A stretch of 64,000 nucleotides of DNA from Avibacterium volantium_A (GCF_049366555.1 NZ_JBMMGT010000012.1:1-64000); one strand, 5' to 3'; positions 43,213 to 51,914 are shown, counted from the stretch's first letter. Program-made: numbers and translations. The notes: generated by a model not told the origin, from the sequence alone.

Positions 43213-43632
43213 ATGGCCAAAAATTCTGCAAAGCAACGGGATAATCAAGAAGATAACGAGGTTCGTTTAGACAAATGGCTATGGGCGGCACGTTTTTATA
43301 AAACTCGCACCATTGCGAAAGAAATGATTGACGGCGGTAAGGTGCATTATAACAATCAGCGTACCAAACCTAACAAAACCGTGGAAGTGGGGGCATTGAT
43401 TAAATTACGCCAAGGCAATGAGGAAAAAGAAGTGCAAGTGCTTGCCCTTTCCAACCAACGCCGCGGTGCACCAGAGACTCAGTTGTTATATCAAGAAACA
43501 CCCGAGAGCATAGAAAAACGTGAGAAATTCGCTATCGCTCGCAAATATCAGGCGTTAGCAATGCCCAACCCAGAACGCCGCCCAAATAAAAAAGAGCGGA
43601 GAGATTTGCTTAAGTTTAAATATCAGGATTGA
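43213..43632 (+). CDS. hslR: Ribosome-associated heat shock protein Hsp15
   Basis: S4-domain RNA-binding protein that rescues 50S subunits carrying blocked peptidyl-tRNA. The S4 domain is VRLDKWLWAARFYKTRTIAKEMIDGGKVHYNN (split, residues about 17-48). The C-terminal part is basic and ends with RRPNKKERRDLLKFKYQD. At 139 residues it is normal. AAGGGGAAAAGCAAA precedes the ATG. It lies 146 bp before hslO, the usual partner. Confidence 0.95.
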   Translation: MAKNSAKQRDNQEDNEVRLDKWLWAARFYKTRTIAKEMIDGGKVHYNNQRTKPNKTVEVGALIKLRQGNEEKEVQVLALSNQRRGAPETQLLYQETPESIEKREKFAIARKYQALAMPNPERRPNKKERRDLLKFKYQD

Positions 43633-43778
43633 TCTTGTGATCGGCAAAATCGTCCCAATATTAAGCCCATTGCCAAGCTGAGTGTGAGCATCGTGGGGAG
43701 CATATTCCTAAAGCGAAATCTATTCTTTTCTTAATGCACTCAGCAAATGGTACAACCTAAAGATTTATTGAGGACAAA

Positions 43779-44648
43779 ATGACATATCAAGCAGACAATG
43801 ACAAACTTTACCGCTATTTATTCAAAAACCGTGCTGTACGCGGTGAGTGGGTACGCTTAAACCAAAGTTTTAAAGACACCTTAAACACCCATCATTATCC
43901 GAAAGTGGTGCAAAATTTATTGGGCGAAATGATGGTGGCGACCAGCCTTTTAACCGCAACGCTAAAATTTAACGGCAGCATTACCGTGCAAATTCAAGGG
44001 GACGGCCCGCTCTCTTTGGCTTTAGTGAATGGTTCTGATGATCAAAAAATGCGTGCGCTAGCCCGTTTACAAGGGGAAGTGCGTGATGATATGAGCCTAA
44101 GCGAAATGATTGGCAAAGGGGTGTTAGTGATCACCATCACGCCAAATGAAGGCGAGCGTTATCAGGGCGTGATTGGTTTAGATAAACCAACGATTACGGA
44201 ATGTTTAGAAGATTATTTCGTGCGTTCTGAGCAGTTGCAAACCCAGTTAATTATCCGTACAGGCGAATTTAATGGCGAACCTGTGGCGGCAGGAATGTTA
44301 TTGCAAGTGATGCCAGATGGCGTGGGCGAAGAAGGGGATTTTGAGCATCTTGCTACTCTTACGGCGACGGTAAAAGATGAAGAAATCTTTGGCCTAAGCG
44401 CAGAGGAAATGCTTTACCGTTTATATCACGAAGAAACCGTGGAAATTTACCCTGCACAAAATGTGGAATTTTTCTGTGGTTGCACCCAAGAACGCTCAGG
44501 CGGTGCATTGCTATTATTACCAGAAAATGAAATTGACGAAATTCTCGCCGAACACAACGGCAGCATTGATATGCAATGCGAATGTTGCGGCACGCATTAT
44601 TTCTTTAATAAAGAAGCCATTGAAAAATTGCGTGATTCCGCACAATAA
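43779..44648 (+). CDS. hslO: Redox-regulated chaperone Hsp33
   Basis: Chaperone activated when oxidative stress opens its zinc-binding thiol switch. The N-terminal substrate domain has YRYLFKNRAVRGEWVRLNQ and GSITVQIQGDGPLSLALVN. The redox switch is the CxC of FFCGCTQERS and the CxxC of CECCGTHYFF. At 289 residues it is typical. GAGGACAAA precedes the ATG. Confidence 0.97.
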   Translation: MTYQADNDKLYRYLFKNRAVRGEWVRLNQSFKDTLNTHHYPKVVQNLLGEMMVATSLLTATLKFNGSITVQIQGDGPLSLALVNGSDDQKMRALARLQGEVRDDMSLSEMIGKGVLVITITPNEGERYQGVIGLDKPTITECLEDYFVRSEQLQTQLIIRTGEFNGEPVAAGMLLQVMPDGVGEEGDFEHLATLTATVKDEEIFGLSAEEMLYRLYHEETVEIYPAQNVEFFCGCTQERSGGALLLLPENEIDEILAEHNGSIDMQCECCGTHYFFNKEAIEKLRDSAQ

Positions 44649-44655
44649 TCCAACT

Positions 44656-44682
44656 AGCACGAACTTTGGTTCGTGCTTTTTT
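44656..44682 (+). terminator. Terminator after hslO
   Basis: AGCACGAAC (44656-44664) pairs with GTTCGTGCT (44669-44677) around TTTG, followed by TTTTTAT. Confidence 0.92.
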
Positions 44683-44704
44683 ATTTCTCTTTCCTTACCT
44701 TTTC

Positions 44705-44720
44705 CTTGATTTACATCACA
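44705..44720 (+). promoter_or_regulatory. FNR/CRP-like site before pckA
   Basis: TTGAT-TTAC-ATCAC (44706-44719) matches the FNR consensus TTGAT-N4-ATCAA at 9 of 10 positions. The overlapping CTTGA-TTTACA-TCACA matches CRP (TGTGA-N6-TCACA) at 8 of 10. It is about 130 bp upstream of the pckA ATG. Confidence 0.5.
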
Positions 44721-44848
44721 AAACTTAACTATTTTGAGTAATGGAATGGTTTTTTTCTGATTTTGAGATCTACCTAACATTTTTTTTTTCGTACTTCACA
44801 TAGAATACCGCTATCTTTTTTAATATTAACTTAATTGAGGTATATCTT

Positions 44849-46465
44849 ATGACTGATGTAAAAAAACTAGTGGCAGAATTGGGTAACTTGGGTATTTATG
44901 ATGTAAAAGATGTGGTGTATAACCCAAGTTATGAGCAGCTTTTCGAGGAAGAAACTAAGGAAGGTTTAGAAGGCTTTGAGAAAGGAACGGTTACCCAATC
45001 TGGTGCTGTTGCGGTGGATACAGGGATTTTCACAGGTCGTTCACCGAAAGATAAATACATCGTATTAGATGAGAAAACCAAAGACACCGTGTGGTGGACT
45101 AGCGATGCGGCGAAAAACGATAACAAGCCTATGAACCAAGCCACTTGGCAAAGTTTAAAAGAGTTAGTAACCAAACAGCTTTCAGGCAAACGCCTATTTG
45201 TGGTGGACGCATTCTGTGGTGCAAACCCAGATACTCGCTTAGCCGTGCGTATTATTACAGAAGTGGCGTGGCAAGCGCACTTTGTAACCAATATGTTTAT
45301 TCGTCCTTCTGCCGAGGAATTAGAAAACTTCAAACCTGATTTTGTGGTAATGAACGGTTCAAAAGTAACCAATCCAAATTGGAAAGAACAAGGTTTAAAT
45401 TCTGAAAACTTTGTTGCATTCAACATTACTGAGGGCATTCAATTAATCGGCGGTACTTGGTACGGCGGTGAGATGAAGAAAGGAATGTTCTCAATGATGA
45501 ACTATTTCCTCCCGCTCAAAGGTATCGCTTCAATGCACTGTTCTGCGAACGTGGGTGAAGATGGCGATGTTGCGGTATTCTTCGGTTTATCAGGTACTGG
45601 TAAAACCACCCTTTCAACAGATCCAAAACGCCAATTAATTGGTGATGATGAACACGGTTGGGACGATGATGGCGTGTTCAACTATGAGGGCGGTTGTTAT
45701 GCGAAAACCATTAAACTTTCTGAAGAAAGCGAGCCAGATATTTATCGCGCAATTAAACGTGATGCTTTGTTAGAAAACGTGGTAGTGCGTCCAGATGGTT
45801 CAGTGGATTATGATGACGGTTCAAAAACCGAAAATACTCGTGTTTCTTACCCAATCTATCACATTGAAAACATTGTAAAACCAGTTTCTAAAGCAGGTCA
45901 CGCGAAAAAAGTGATCTTCTTAACCGCTGATGCGTTCGGTGTGTTACCGCCAGTTGCAAAATTAACGCCAGAGCAAACGAAATACTACTTCTTATCTGGT
46001 TTCACCGCAAAATTAGCGGGAACAGAACGTGGTATCACTGAACCAACGCCTACTTTCTCAGCCTGTTTTGGTGCCGCATTCTTATCACTTCACCCAACAC
46101 AATACGCAGAAGTGTTAGTGAAACGTATGGAAGCCGCTGGCGCAGAAGCCTACCTTGTGAATACAGGTTGGAACGGCACAGGCAAACGTATCTCAATTAA
46201 AGATACTCGTGGCATTATTGATGCGATCTTAGATGGATCAATTGATAAAGCTGAAATGTCTGAATTACCAATCTTCAACTTAGCCATTCCAAAAGCTTTG
46301 CCAGGGGTTGATCCTGCAATTTTAGATCCGCGTGATACTTATGCAGACAAGGCACAATGGCAAGCCAAAGCGGAAGACTTAGCAAACCGCTTTGTGAAAA
46401 ACTTTGAAAAATATGCGACCAACGAAGAAGGTAAAGCCTTGATCGCAGCAGGGCCAAAAGCTTAA
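44849..46465 (+). CDS. pckA: Phosphoenolpyruvate carboxykinase (ATP)
   Basis: Interconverts oxaloacetate + ATP and PEP + CO2 + ADP. In anaerobic Pasteurellaceae it often runs towards oxaloacetate as entry to the reductive C4 branch; that direction is inference here. The kinase-1 loop is FFGLSGTGKTTLSTDPKR (about residues 247-264), with ITEGIQLIGGTWYGGEMKKG (split) and HCSANVG for substrate and Mn, and the GRSPKDKYIV segment. At 538 residues it is complete. TTGAGGTATATCTT precedes the ATG. Confidence 0.98.
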   Translation: MTDVKKLVAELGNLGIYDVKDVVYNPSYEQLFEEETKEGLEGFEKGTVTQSGAVAVDTGIFTGRSPKDKYIVLDEKTKDTVWWTSDAAKNDNKPMNQATWQSLKELVTKQLSGKRLFVVDAFCGANPDTRLAVRIITEVAWQAHFVTNMFIRPSAEELENFKPDFVVMNGSKVTNPNWKEQGLNSENFVAFNITEGIQLIGGTWYGGEMKKGMFSMMNYFLPLKGIASMHCSANVGEDGDVAVFFGLSGTGKTTLSTDPKRQLIGDDEHGWDDDGVFNYEGGCYAKTIKLSEESEPDIYRAIKRDALLENVVVRPDGSVDYDDGSKTENTRVSYPIYHIENIVKPVSKAGHAKKVIFLTADAFGVLPPVAKLTPEQTKYYFLSGFTAKLAGTERGITEPTPTFSACFGAAFLSLHPTQYAEVLVKRMEAAGAEAYLVNTGWNGTGKRISIKDTRGIIDAILDGSIDKAEMSELPIFNLAIPKALPGVDPAILDPRDTYADKAQWQAKAEDLANRFVKNFEKYATNEEGKALIAAGPKA

Positions 46466-46488
46466 TCATATAAAAACTACGAAAATTT

Positions 46489-46535
46489 ACACCGCACTTA
46501 GGGTTTGCATAAAACTGAAGTGCGGTGTTTTTTTT
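46489..46535 (+). terminator. Terminator after pckA (inverted uptake pair)
   Basis: ACACCGCACTT (46489-46499) pairs with AAGTGCGGTGT (46518-46528), followed by TTTTTTT. Confidence 0.88.
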
Positions 46536-46559
46536 GTGGATTTTTCAAGAGTTTCATCT

Positions 46560-46591
46560 GGCTGTCTAGCAGTCTTAATGTCTAGATTGTT
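46560..46591 (+). promoter_or_regulatory. Tandem Met boxes before metJ
   Basis: Four consecutive 8-mers, GGCTGTCT, AGCAGTCT, TAATGTCT and AGATTGTT, match the MetJ box AGACGTCT at 5, 6, 5 and 4 positions. The first three end in GTCT at exact 8-bp intervals. MetJ binds such arrays cooperatively, so metJ is probably autoregulated. Confidence 0.65.
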
Positions 46592-46649
46592 ATTTCGGCG
46601 ATTTTTCTTTAAAATAAACACAATTTTTGTGGAGATTTAAGGTGGCATT

Positions 46650-46967
46650 ATGGCAAATTGGGACGGTAAATATATTAGCCCTTATGCAGAGCACGGTAAG
46701 AAGAGTGAGCAAGTAAAGAAGATTACGGTATCTATTCCAATTAAGGTGCTGGAAATTTTAACTAATGAGCGGACAAGACGTCAGCTCAAAAATTTACGCC
46801 ACGCAACAAATAGTGAGTTGTTGTGTGAGGCGTTTTTGCACGCATTTACAGGGCAGCCATTACCGACCGATGAGGATTTACTAAAAGAACGCCACGATGA
46901 GATTCCTGAGCAGGCAAAAGAAATTATGCGTGAACTAGGGATTAATCCTGAGAAGTGGGAATACTAA
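46650..46967 (+). CDS. metJ: Methionine repressor MetJ
   Basis: Ribbon-helix-helix repressor that uses S-adenosylmethionine as corepressor. The 105-residue sequence contains KKITVSIPIKVLEILTNERTRRQ (DNA-binding ribbon then helix; residues about 23-45) and NLRHATNSELLCEAFLHAFTGQPLP, the SAM-binding and dimer region. It ends INPEKWEY like E. coli MetJ. AAGGTGGCATT lies before the ATG. A tandem Met-box array precedes it. No met structural genes are adjacent. Confidence 0.97.
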   Translation: MANWDGKYISPYAEHGKKSEQVKKITVSIPIKVLEILTNERTRRQLKNLRHATNSELLCEAFLHAFTGQPLPTDEDLLKERHDEIPEQAKEIMRELGINPEKWEY

Positions 46968-46992
46968 ATTTCAGATTTTGCTGAGAAATTGG

Positions 46993-47021
46993 TTGCAATT
47001 CCTAGCTGAGCTAAGTATAAT
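46993..47021 (+). promoter_or_regulatory. Promoter of the S10 operon
   Basis: TTGCAA (46993-46998) and TATAAT (47016-47021) with a 17-bp spacer. It is a near-consensus promoter, as expected for ribosomal protein genes. Confidence 0.8.
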
Positions 47022-47027
47022 CCACAA

Positions 47028-47211
47028 GCTTTCTTAGAAAGCCCTTTGATGTAATCATTTATTAAAGGCGTGTTACAGATTTTGTAATACATAAAATGTT
47101 CCCGATTGGGGGACTATAATATTAGGTTACTGCACTTCCCTTTCAATGAAGTTTATGAAAGGTGATGGTGTCAGTTTTATTTTAGCTAAAAATTATTGGA
47201 GCTCTGGTCTA
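47028..47211 (+). promoter_or_regulatory. S10 operon leader (probable L4-responsive)
   Basis: A leader of about 184 nt, close to the 172 nt of E. coli, where L4 represses the operon through leader hairpins. The visible stems are AAGCTTTCTTAGAAAGC near 47026-47044 and CCTTTCA (47139-47145) with TGAAAGG (47156-47162), extended by CAC/GTG across an internal loop and followed by TTTTATTTTAG. The last is positioned like the attenuator hairpin. L4 control is inferred from position and length. Confidence 0.55.
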
Positions 47212-47523
47212 ATGCAGAACCAAAGAATCCGTATCCGCTTAAAAGCCTTTGATCATCGTTTGATCGATCAATCTACAGCGGAGATCGTAGAAACAGCTAA
47301 ACGTACTGGCGCACAAGTTCGTGGTCCAATTCCTTTACCAACGCGTAAGGAACGTTTTACCGTGTTGATTTCTCCACACGTTAATAAAGACGCTCGTGAC
47401 CAATACGAAATTCGTACACACAAACGTTTAGTAGATATCGTAGAACCAACAGAAAAAACTGTTGATGCATTAATGCGTTTAGATTTGGCTGCCGGCGTTG
47501 ACGTGCAGATCAGCCTAGGTTAA
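47212..47523 (+). CDS. rpsJ: 30S ribosomal protein S10
   Basis: Small-subunit head protein, also the NusE antitermination factor. 103 residues, [20 protein letters not shown] at the start and [20 protein letters not shown] in the middle. ATG 47212 with GGAG 10 nt upstream is the right start; the frame is open back to 47146, but that stretch is leader. First of the 11 genes of the S10 operon. Confidence 0.98.
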
Positions 47524-47539
47524 TTAAGAGGTTATGACA

Positions 47540-48169
47540 ATGATTGGTTTAGTCGGTCGTAAAGTTGGTATGACTCGTATCTTCAATGAAGATGGTGTGT
47601 CTGTACCGGTTACTGTTATCGAAATCCAAGCAAACCGTGTAACTCAAGTTAAAACTCTTGAAAACGATGGCTATACTGCAATTCAAGTTACTACTGGTTC
47701 TAAAAAAGCGAGCCGTGTAACTAAGCCTGAAGCAGGCCATTTCGTGAAAGCAGGTGTTGAAGCTGGTCGCGGTTTATGGGAATTTCGTACAACTGAAGGT
47801 GAAGAATTCACTTTAGGTCAAGAAATTAATGTTGACATCTTTGCAGATGTTAAGAAAGTTGATGTTACTGGTACATCTAAAGGTAAAGGTTTCCAAGGTG
47901 GTGTTAAACGTTGGAATTTCCGTACTCAAGATGCAAGCCACGGTAACTCTTTATCACATCGTGTACTTGGTTCTATTGGTCAAAACCAAACTCCAGGTCG
48001 TGTGTTTAAAGGTAAAAAAATGGCTGGACACTTAGGTGCTGAGCGTGTAACCGTTCAATCACTTGAAGTTGTTCGTGTAGATGCTGAGCGTAATTTATTA
48101 TTAGTTAAAGGTTCTGTACCTGGTGCAACTAATAGTGATGTTATCGTTAAACCAGCAGTTAAAGCATAA
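47540..48169 (+). CDS. rplC: 50S ribosomal protein L3
   Basis: Early-assembly large-subunit protein near the peptidyl transferase centre. 209 residues from MIGLVGRKVGMTRIFNEDG; the extended loop FQGGVKRWNFRTQDASHGNS (about residues 116-135) contains the Gln that is usually methylated. AAGAGG is 8 nt before ATG 47540; ATG 47534 is too close to it. Confidence 0.97.
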   Translation: MIGLVGRKVGMTRIFNEDGVSVPVTVIEIQANRVTQVKTLENDGYTAIQVTTGSKKASRVTKPEAGHFVKAGVEAGRGLWEFRTTEGEEFTLGQEINVDIFADVKKVDVTGTSKGKGFQGGVKRWNFRTQDASHGNSLSHRVLGSIGQNQTPGRVFKGKKMAGHLGAERVTVQSLEVVRVDAERNLLLVKGSVPGATNSDVIVKPAVKA

Positions 48170-48184
48170 GTCTAGGAGATAGAG

Positions 48185-48787
48185 ATGGAATTACAAGTTG
48201 TAGGTGCAAACGCACTAACTGTTTCTGAAACTACCTTCGGACGTGAGTTTAATGAAGCGTTAATCCACCAAGTAGTTGTTGCTTATGCAGCAGGTGCTCG
48301 TCAAGGTTCTCGCGCACAAAAAACTCGTGCTGAAGTGTCTGGTTCAGGTAAAAAACCTTGGCGTCAAAAAGGTACAGGTCGCGCTCGCGCTGGTGATGTG
48401 AAATCACCAATTTGGCGTTCAGGTGGTGTAACTTTCGCAGCGAAACCACAAGATCACAGCCAAAAAGTGAACAAAAAAATGTACCGTGGTGCAATCAAAA
48501 GCATTCTATCTGAGCTTGTTCGTCAAGATCGTTTAGTTGTTGTTGAAAAATTCGAAATCGATGCACCAAAAACTAAAGCCTTAGTTCAAAAATTAAAAGA
48601 TATGGCGTTAACTGACGCTCTTATCATCACTGCAAACTTAGATGAGAATTTATTCTTAGCAGCGCGTAACTTATACAAAGTAGATGTACGTGATGTTCAA
48701 GGTATTGATCCAGTAAGTTTAATCGCTTTTGATAAAGTGGTTTTAACTGTTGATGCAGTGAAACAAATTGAGGAGATGTTAGCATGA
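48185..48787 (+). CDS. rplD: 50S ribosomal protein L4
   Basis: Large-subunit tunnel protein and probable autogenous regulator of this operon, acting on the S10 leader. The 200 residues include the basic tunnel loop RAQKTRAEVSGSGKKPWRQKGTGRARAGD (split; residues about 44-72). TAGGAGATAGAG precedes the ATG. Its TGA overlaps the rplW ATG (ATGA). Confidence 0.98.
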   Translation: MELQVVGANALTVSETTFGREFNEALIHQVVVAYAAGARQGSRAQKTRAEVSGSGKKPWRQKGTGRARAGDVKSPIWRSGGVTFAAKPQDHSQKVNKKMYRGAIKSILSELVRQDRLVVVEKFEIDAPKTKALVQKLKDMALTDALIITANLDENLFLAARNLYKVDVRDVQGIDPVSLIAFDKVVLTVDAVKQIEEMLA

Positions 48788-49086
48788 TTCAACAAGAACG
48801 TTTGCTAAAAGTGTTAAAAGCACCTCACGTCTCTGAGAAAGCAACAAATAACGCTGAGAAGTCAAACACCATCGTTTTCAAAGTCGCTTTAGATGCCAAC
48901 AAAGCAGAGATTGCAAAAGCTGTTGCAGAATTATTTGAAGTGAAAGTAGATTCTGTTCGTACTGTTGTAGTTAAAGGTAAAACTAAACGTCGTGGTACGA
49001 AGATGGGACATCGCAGTGACTGGAAAAAAGCTTATGTAACTCTTCAAGAAGGTCAATCACTTGACTTCGTTGAAGGTGCAGAGTAA
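48784..49086 (+). CDS. rplW: 50S ribosomal protein L23
   Basis: Large-subunit protein at the tunnel exit that docks trigger factor and SRP. 100 residues, with LLKVLKAPHVSEKATNNAEK at the N-terminus and KGKTKRRGTKMGHRSDWKKAYV in the extended loop. Translationally coupled to rplD by a 4-bp overlap. Confidence 0.98.
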   Translation: MIQQERLLKVLKAPHVSEKATNNAEKSNTIVFKVALDANKAEIAKAVAELFEVKVDSVRTVVVKGKTKRRGTKMGHRSDWKKAYVTLQEGQSLDFVEGAE

Positions 49087-49107
49087 TTACGGAGGAGAAA
49101 GAAATAA

Positions 49108-49929
49108 ATGGCTATCGTAAAATGTAAGCCGACCTCCGCTGGTCGTCGTCACGTTGTTAAAATCGTAAACCCTGAATTACATAAAGGGAAACCTTACGCA
49201 CCATTATTAGATAGCAAATCTAAAACTGGTGGTCGTAATAATTTAGGACGTATTACTACTCGCCATATCGGTGGTGGTCATAAACAACATTACCGTTTAA
49301 TCGATTTCAAACGTAACAAGTTAGATATCCCAGCGGTTGTTGAGCGTCTTGAATATGATCCAAATCGCAGTGCAAATATTGCTTTAGTGCTTTATAAAGA
49401 TGGTGAACGCCGTTATATCTTAGCACCTAAAGGTTTAAGCGCAGGCGATCAAATCCAAGCAGGCGTAAACGCACCTATTAAAGTTGGTAACTCATTACCA
49501 ATGCGTAATATCCCTGTTGGTTCAACTGTACATAACGTTGAATTAAAACCTGGTAAAGGCGGACAACTTGCACGTTCTGCTGGTGCTTATGTACAAATTA
49601 TTGCTCGTGAAGGTAACTATGTAACTTTACGTCTTCGCTCAGGTGAAATGCGTAAAGTATTAGCTGAATGTTCTGCAACCATCGGTGAAGTGGGCAATTC
49701 AGAGCATATGCTTCGCGTTCTTGGTAAAGCTGGTGCTAACCGCTGGAGAGGCGTTCGCCCAACAGTTCGTGGTACAGCAATGAACCCTGTTGATCACCCT
49801 CACGGTGGTGGTGAAGGTCGTAACTTCGGTAAACACCCAGTTACTCCTTGGGGCGTTCAAACCAAAGGTAAGAAAACTCGCCATAACAAACGTACTGATA
49901 AATACATTGTACGTCGTCGTGGTAAATAA
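49108..49929 (+). CDS. rplB: 50S ribosomal protein L2
   Basis: Core large-subunit protein needed for subunit joining and peptidyl transfer. 273 residues with GGRNNLGRITTRHIGGGHKQHYR near 38-60 and the active-centre segment RPTVRGTAMNPVDHPHGGGEGRN (about 215-237) containing the conserved His. GGAGGAGAAAGAAATAA lies before the ATG. Confidence 0.98.
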   Translation: MAIVKCKPTSAGRRHVVKIVNPELHKGKPYAPLLDSKSKTGGRNNLGRITTRHIGGGHKQHYRLIDFKRNKLDIPAVVERLEYDPNRSANIALVLYKDGERRYILAPKGLSAGDQIQAGVNAPIKVGNSLPMRNIPVGSTVHNVELKPGKGGQLARSAGAYVQIIAREGNYVTLRLRSGEMRKVLAECSATIGEVGNSEHMLRVLGKAGANRWRGVRPTVRGTAMNPVDHPHGGGEGRNFGKHPVTPWGVQTKGKKTRHNKRTDKYIVRRRGK

Positions 49930-49957
49930 TTTTTTAATCAATTAAAGAGGATAAGCC

Positions 49958-50233
49958 ATGCCACGTTCTCTCAAGAAAGGTCCTTTCCTTGACCTACACT
50001 TGTTGAAGAAGGTAGAGAAGGCGGTGGAAAGCGGGGATAAAAAACCAATTAAAACTTGGTCCCGTCGTTCAATGATCATTCCTTCAATGATCGGATTGAC
50101 CATCGCAGTCCATAATGGTCGTCAGCACGTTCCAGTTTATGTATCGGACGAAATGATTGGTCATAAACTCGGTGAATTTGCACCGACTCGTACTTACCGC
50201 GGACATGCTGCGGATAAGAAAGCTAAGAAGTAA
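49958..50233 (+). CDS. rpsS: 30S ribosomal protein S19
   Basis: Small-subunit head protein that contacts L5 in bridge B1b. 91 residues, [20 protein letters not shown] to [34 protein letters not shown] precedes the ATG. Also the RimM binding partner, whose gene is at 1526-2062. Confidence 0.98.
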
Positions 50234-50243
50234 GGGGTAAAAG

Positions 50244-50576
50244 ATGGAAACTATAGCTAAACATCGTTACGCTCGCACTTCAGCGCAAAAAGCTCGCTTA
50301 GTTGCGGATTTAATCCGTGGCAAAAAAGTAGATCAAGCGTTAGAAATTTTAACTTTCACTAACAAAAAAGCGGCATCGCTAGTTAAGAAAGTGCTTGAGT
50401 CTGCAATCGCTAATGCTGAGCATAATGATGGTGCAGATATCGATGATCTTAAAGTGACTAAGATTTTCGTAGATGAAGGTCCTAGTATGAAACGTGTTAT
50501 GCCACGTGCTAAAGGTCGTGCAGATCGTATTTTAAAACGTACAAGCCACATCACAGTGGTTGTGTCAGATCGTTAA
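50244..50576 (+). CDS. rplV: 50S ribosomal protein L22
   Basis: Lines the peptide exit tunnel; the beta hairpin near PSMKRVMPRAKGRADRILKRT (about residues 82-102) reaches the tunnel constriction. 110 residues starting METIAKHRYARTSAQKARLV. AAGGGGTAAAAG precedes the ATG, 10 bp after rpsS. Confidence 0.98.
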   Translation: METIAKHRYARTSAQKARLVADLIRGKKVDQALEILTFTNKKAASLVKKVLESAIANAEHNDGADIDDLKVTKIFVDEGPSMKRVMPRAKGRADRILKRTSHITVVVSDR

Positions 50577-50594
50577 TTTAGTAGAGGAATAGCA

Positions 50595-51299
50595 ATGGGT
50601 CAAAAAGTCCATCCAAATGGTATTCGCCTAGGTATTGTTAAGCCTTGGAGCTCTACTTGGTTTGCGAATACACAAGATTTCGCATCTAACTTAGATGGCG
50701 ATTTCAAAGTGCGTCAATTCTTAAATAAAGAATTAGCGAATGCTTCCGTTTCACGCATCACTATTGAGCGTCCAGCGAAAAGTATTCGTGTAACAATTCA
50801 CACAGCTCGTCCAGGTATCGTAATCGGTAAAAAAGGCGAAGATGTTGAAAAATTACGTAACGCTGTTGCGGCAATCGCAGGTGTTCCAGCACAAATCAAC
50901 ATCGCTGAAGTGAAAAAACCTGAATTAGATGCAAAATTAGTTGCTGATAGCATCGCTTCACAACTTGAACGCCGTGTAATGTTCCGCCGTGCAATGAAAC
51001 GTGCAGTACAAAACGCAATGCGTTTAGGTGCTAAAGGTATCAAAGTTGAAGTAAGCGGTCGTTTAGGTGGTGCAGAGATTGCTCGTTCAGAGTGGTATCG
51101 TGAAGGTCGTGTACCATTACATACACTGCGTGCGGACATCGATTATAACACTGCAGAAGCTCACACAACATACGGCGTAATCGGCGTTAAAGTGTGGATC
51201 TTCAAAGGTGAGATTCTTGGTGGAATGGCTGCAATTGAACAACAACCAGAACAACAACCTACCACGCCTAAAAAACCACGTGGTAAAGGTCGTAAGTAA
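50595..51299 (+). CDS. rpsC: 30S ribosomal protein S3
   Basis: Small-subunit protein at the mRNA entry channel. 234 residues: MGQKVHPNGIRLGIVKPWSS, the KH motif RPGIVIGKKGEDVEKLRN (about residues 71-88) and the C-terminal SGRLGGAEIARSEWYREGRVPL block (split). GAGGAATAGCA precedes the ATG. Confidence 0.98.
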   Translation: MGQKVHPNGIRLGIVKPWSSTWFANTQDFASNLDGDFKVRQFLNKELANASVSRITIERPAKSIRVTIHTARPGIVIGKKGEDVEKLRNAVAAIAGVPAQINIAEVKKPELDAKLVADSIASQLERRVMFRRAMKRAVQNAMRLGAKGIKVEVSGRLGGAEIARSEWYREGRVPLHTLRADIDYNTAEAHTTYGVIGVKVWIFKGEILGGMAAIEQQPEQQPTTPKKPRGKGRK

Positions 51300-51312
51300 G
51301 GAGAATTGCTAA

Positions 51313-51723
51313 ATGTTGCAACCAAAACGTACAAAATTCCGTAAAGTCCAAAAAGGTCGTAACCGTGGAATTGCAGGTGGTACAGAAGTTAGCTTCGGTA
51401 CCTTCGGTTTGAAAGCAGTTGGTCGTGGTCGTTTAACCGCTCGCCAAATTGAGGCAGCACGTCGTGCGATGACTCGTGCGATTAAACGTCAAGGTAAAAT
51501 CTGGATCCGTGTATTCCCAGATAAACCAATTACTGAAAAACCATTAGAAGTCCGTATGGGTAAAGGTAAAGGTAACGTTGAATACTGGGTAGCTTTAATC
51601 CAGCCGGGTAAAGTACTTTATGAAATGGATGGTGTGTCTGAAGAATTAGCAAGAAACGCATTTGCACTTGCAGCAGCGAAATTGCCAATCAAGACCACAT
51701 TCGTAACTAAAACGGTGATGTAA
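51313..51723 (+). CDS. rplP: 50S ribosomal protein L16
   Basis: Large-subunit protein at the A-site tRNA elbow. 136 residues with [20 protein letters not shown] and [29 protein letters not shown] (split), which holds the Arg usually hydroxylated. AAGGAGAATTGCTAA precedes the ATG. Its TAA shares one base with the rpmC ATG. Confidence 0.98.
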
Positions 51724-51914
51724 TGAAAGCTCAAGAACTACGTACAAAAACTGTTGAAGAGCTGAATGCTGAATTGGTTAACTTGTTAGGTGAGCAATTC
51801 AAATTGCGTATGCAAGCAGCCACCGGTCAGCTTCAACAAACCCATCAGTTAAAACAAGTGCGTCGCAGTATTGCACAAGTGAAAACTGTATTAACCGAGA
51901 AGGCGGGTGAGTAA
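51723..51914 (+). CDS. rpmC: 50S ribosomal protein L29
   Basis: Two-helix protein at the tunnel exit. 63 residues, [30 protein letters not shown] (split) to [11 protein letters not shown]. Overlaps rplP by one base and rpsQ by one base. Confidence 0.97.

Noticed and set aside
44929..45438. 169-codon open frame opposite pckA
   Set aside because: It lies wholly antisense to a strongly conserved gene and shows no domain; shadow of codon bias.
47146..47211. Upstream extension of S10 (MKFMKGDGV...)
   Set aside because: S10 is 103 residues in relatives and starts [10 protein letters not shown]; the extension is the leader hairpin and has no ribosome-binding site.
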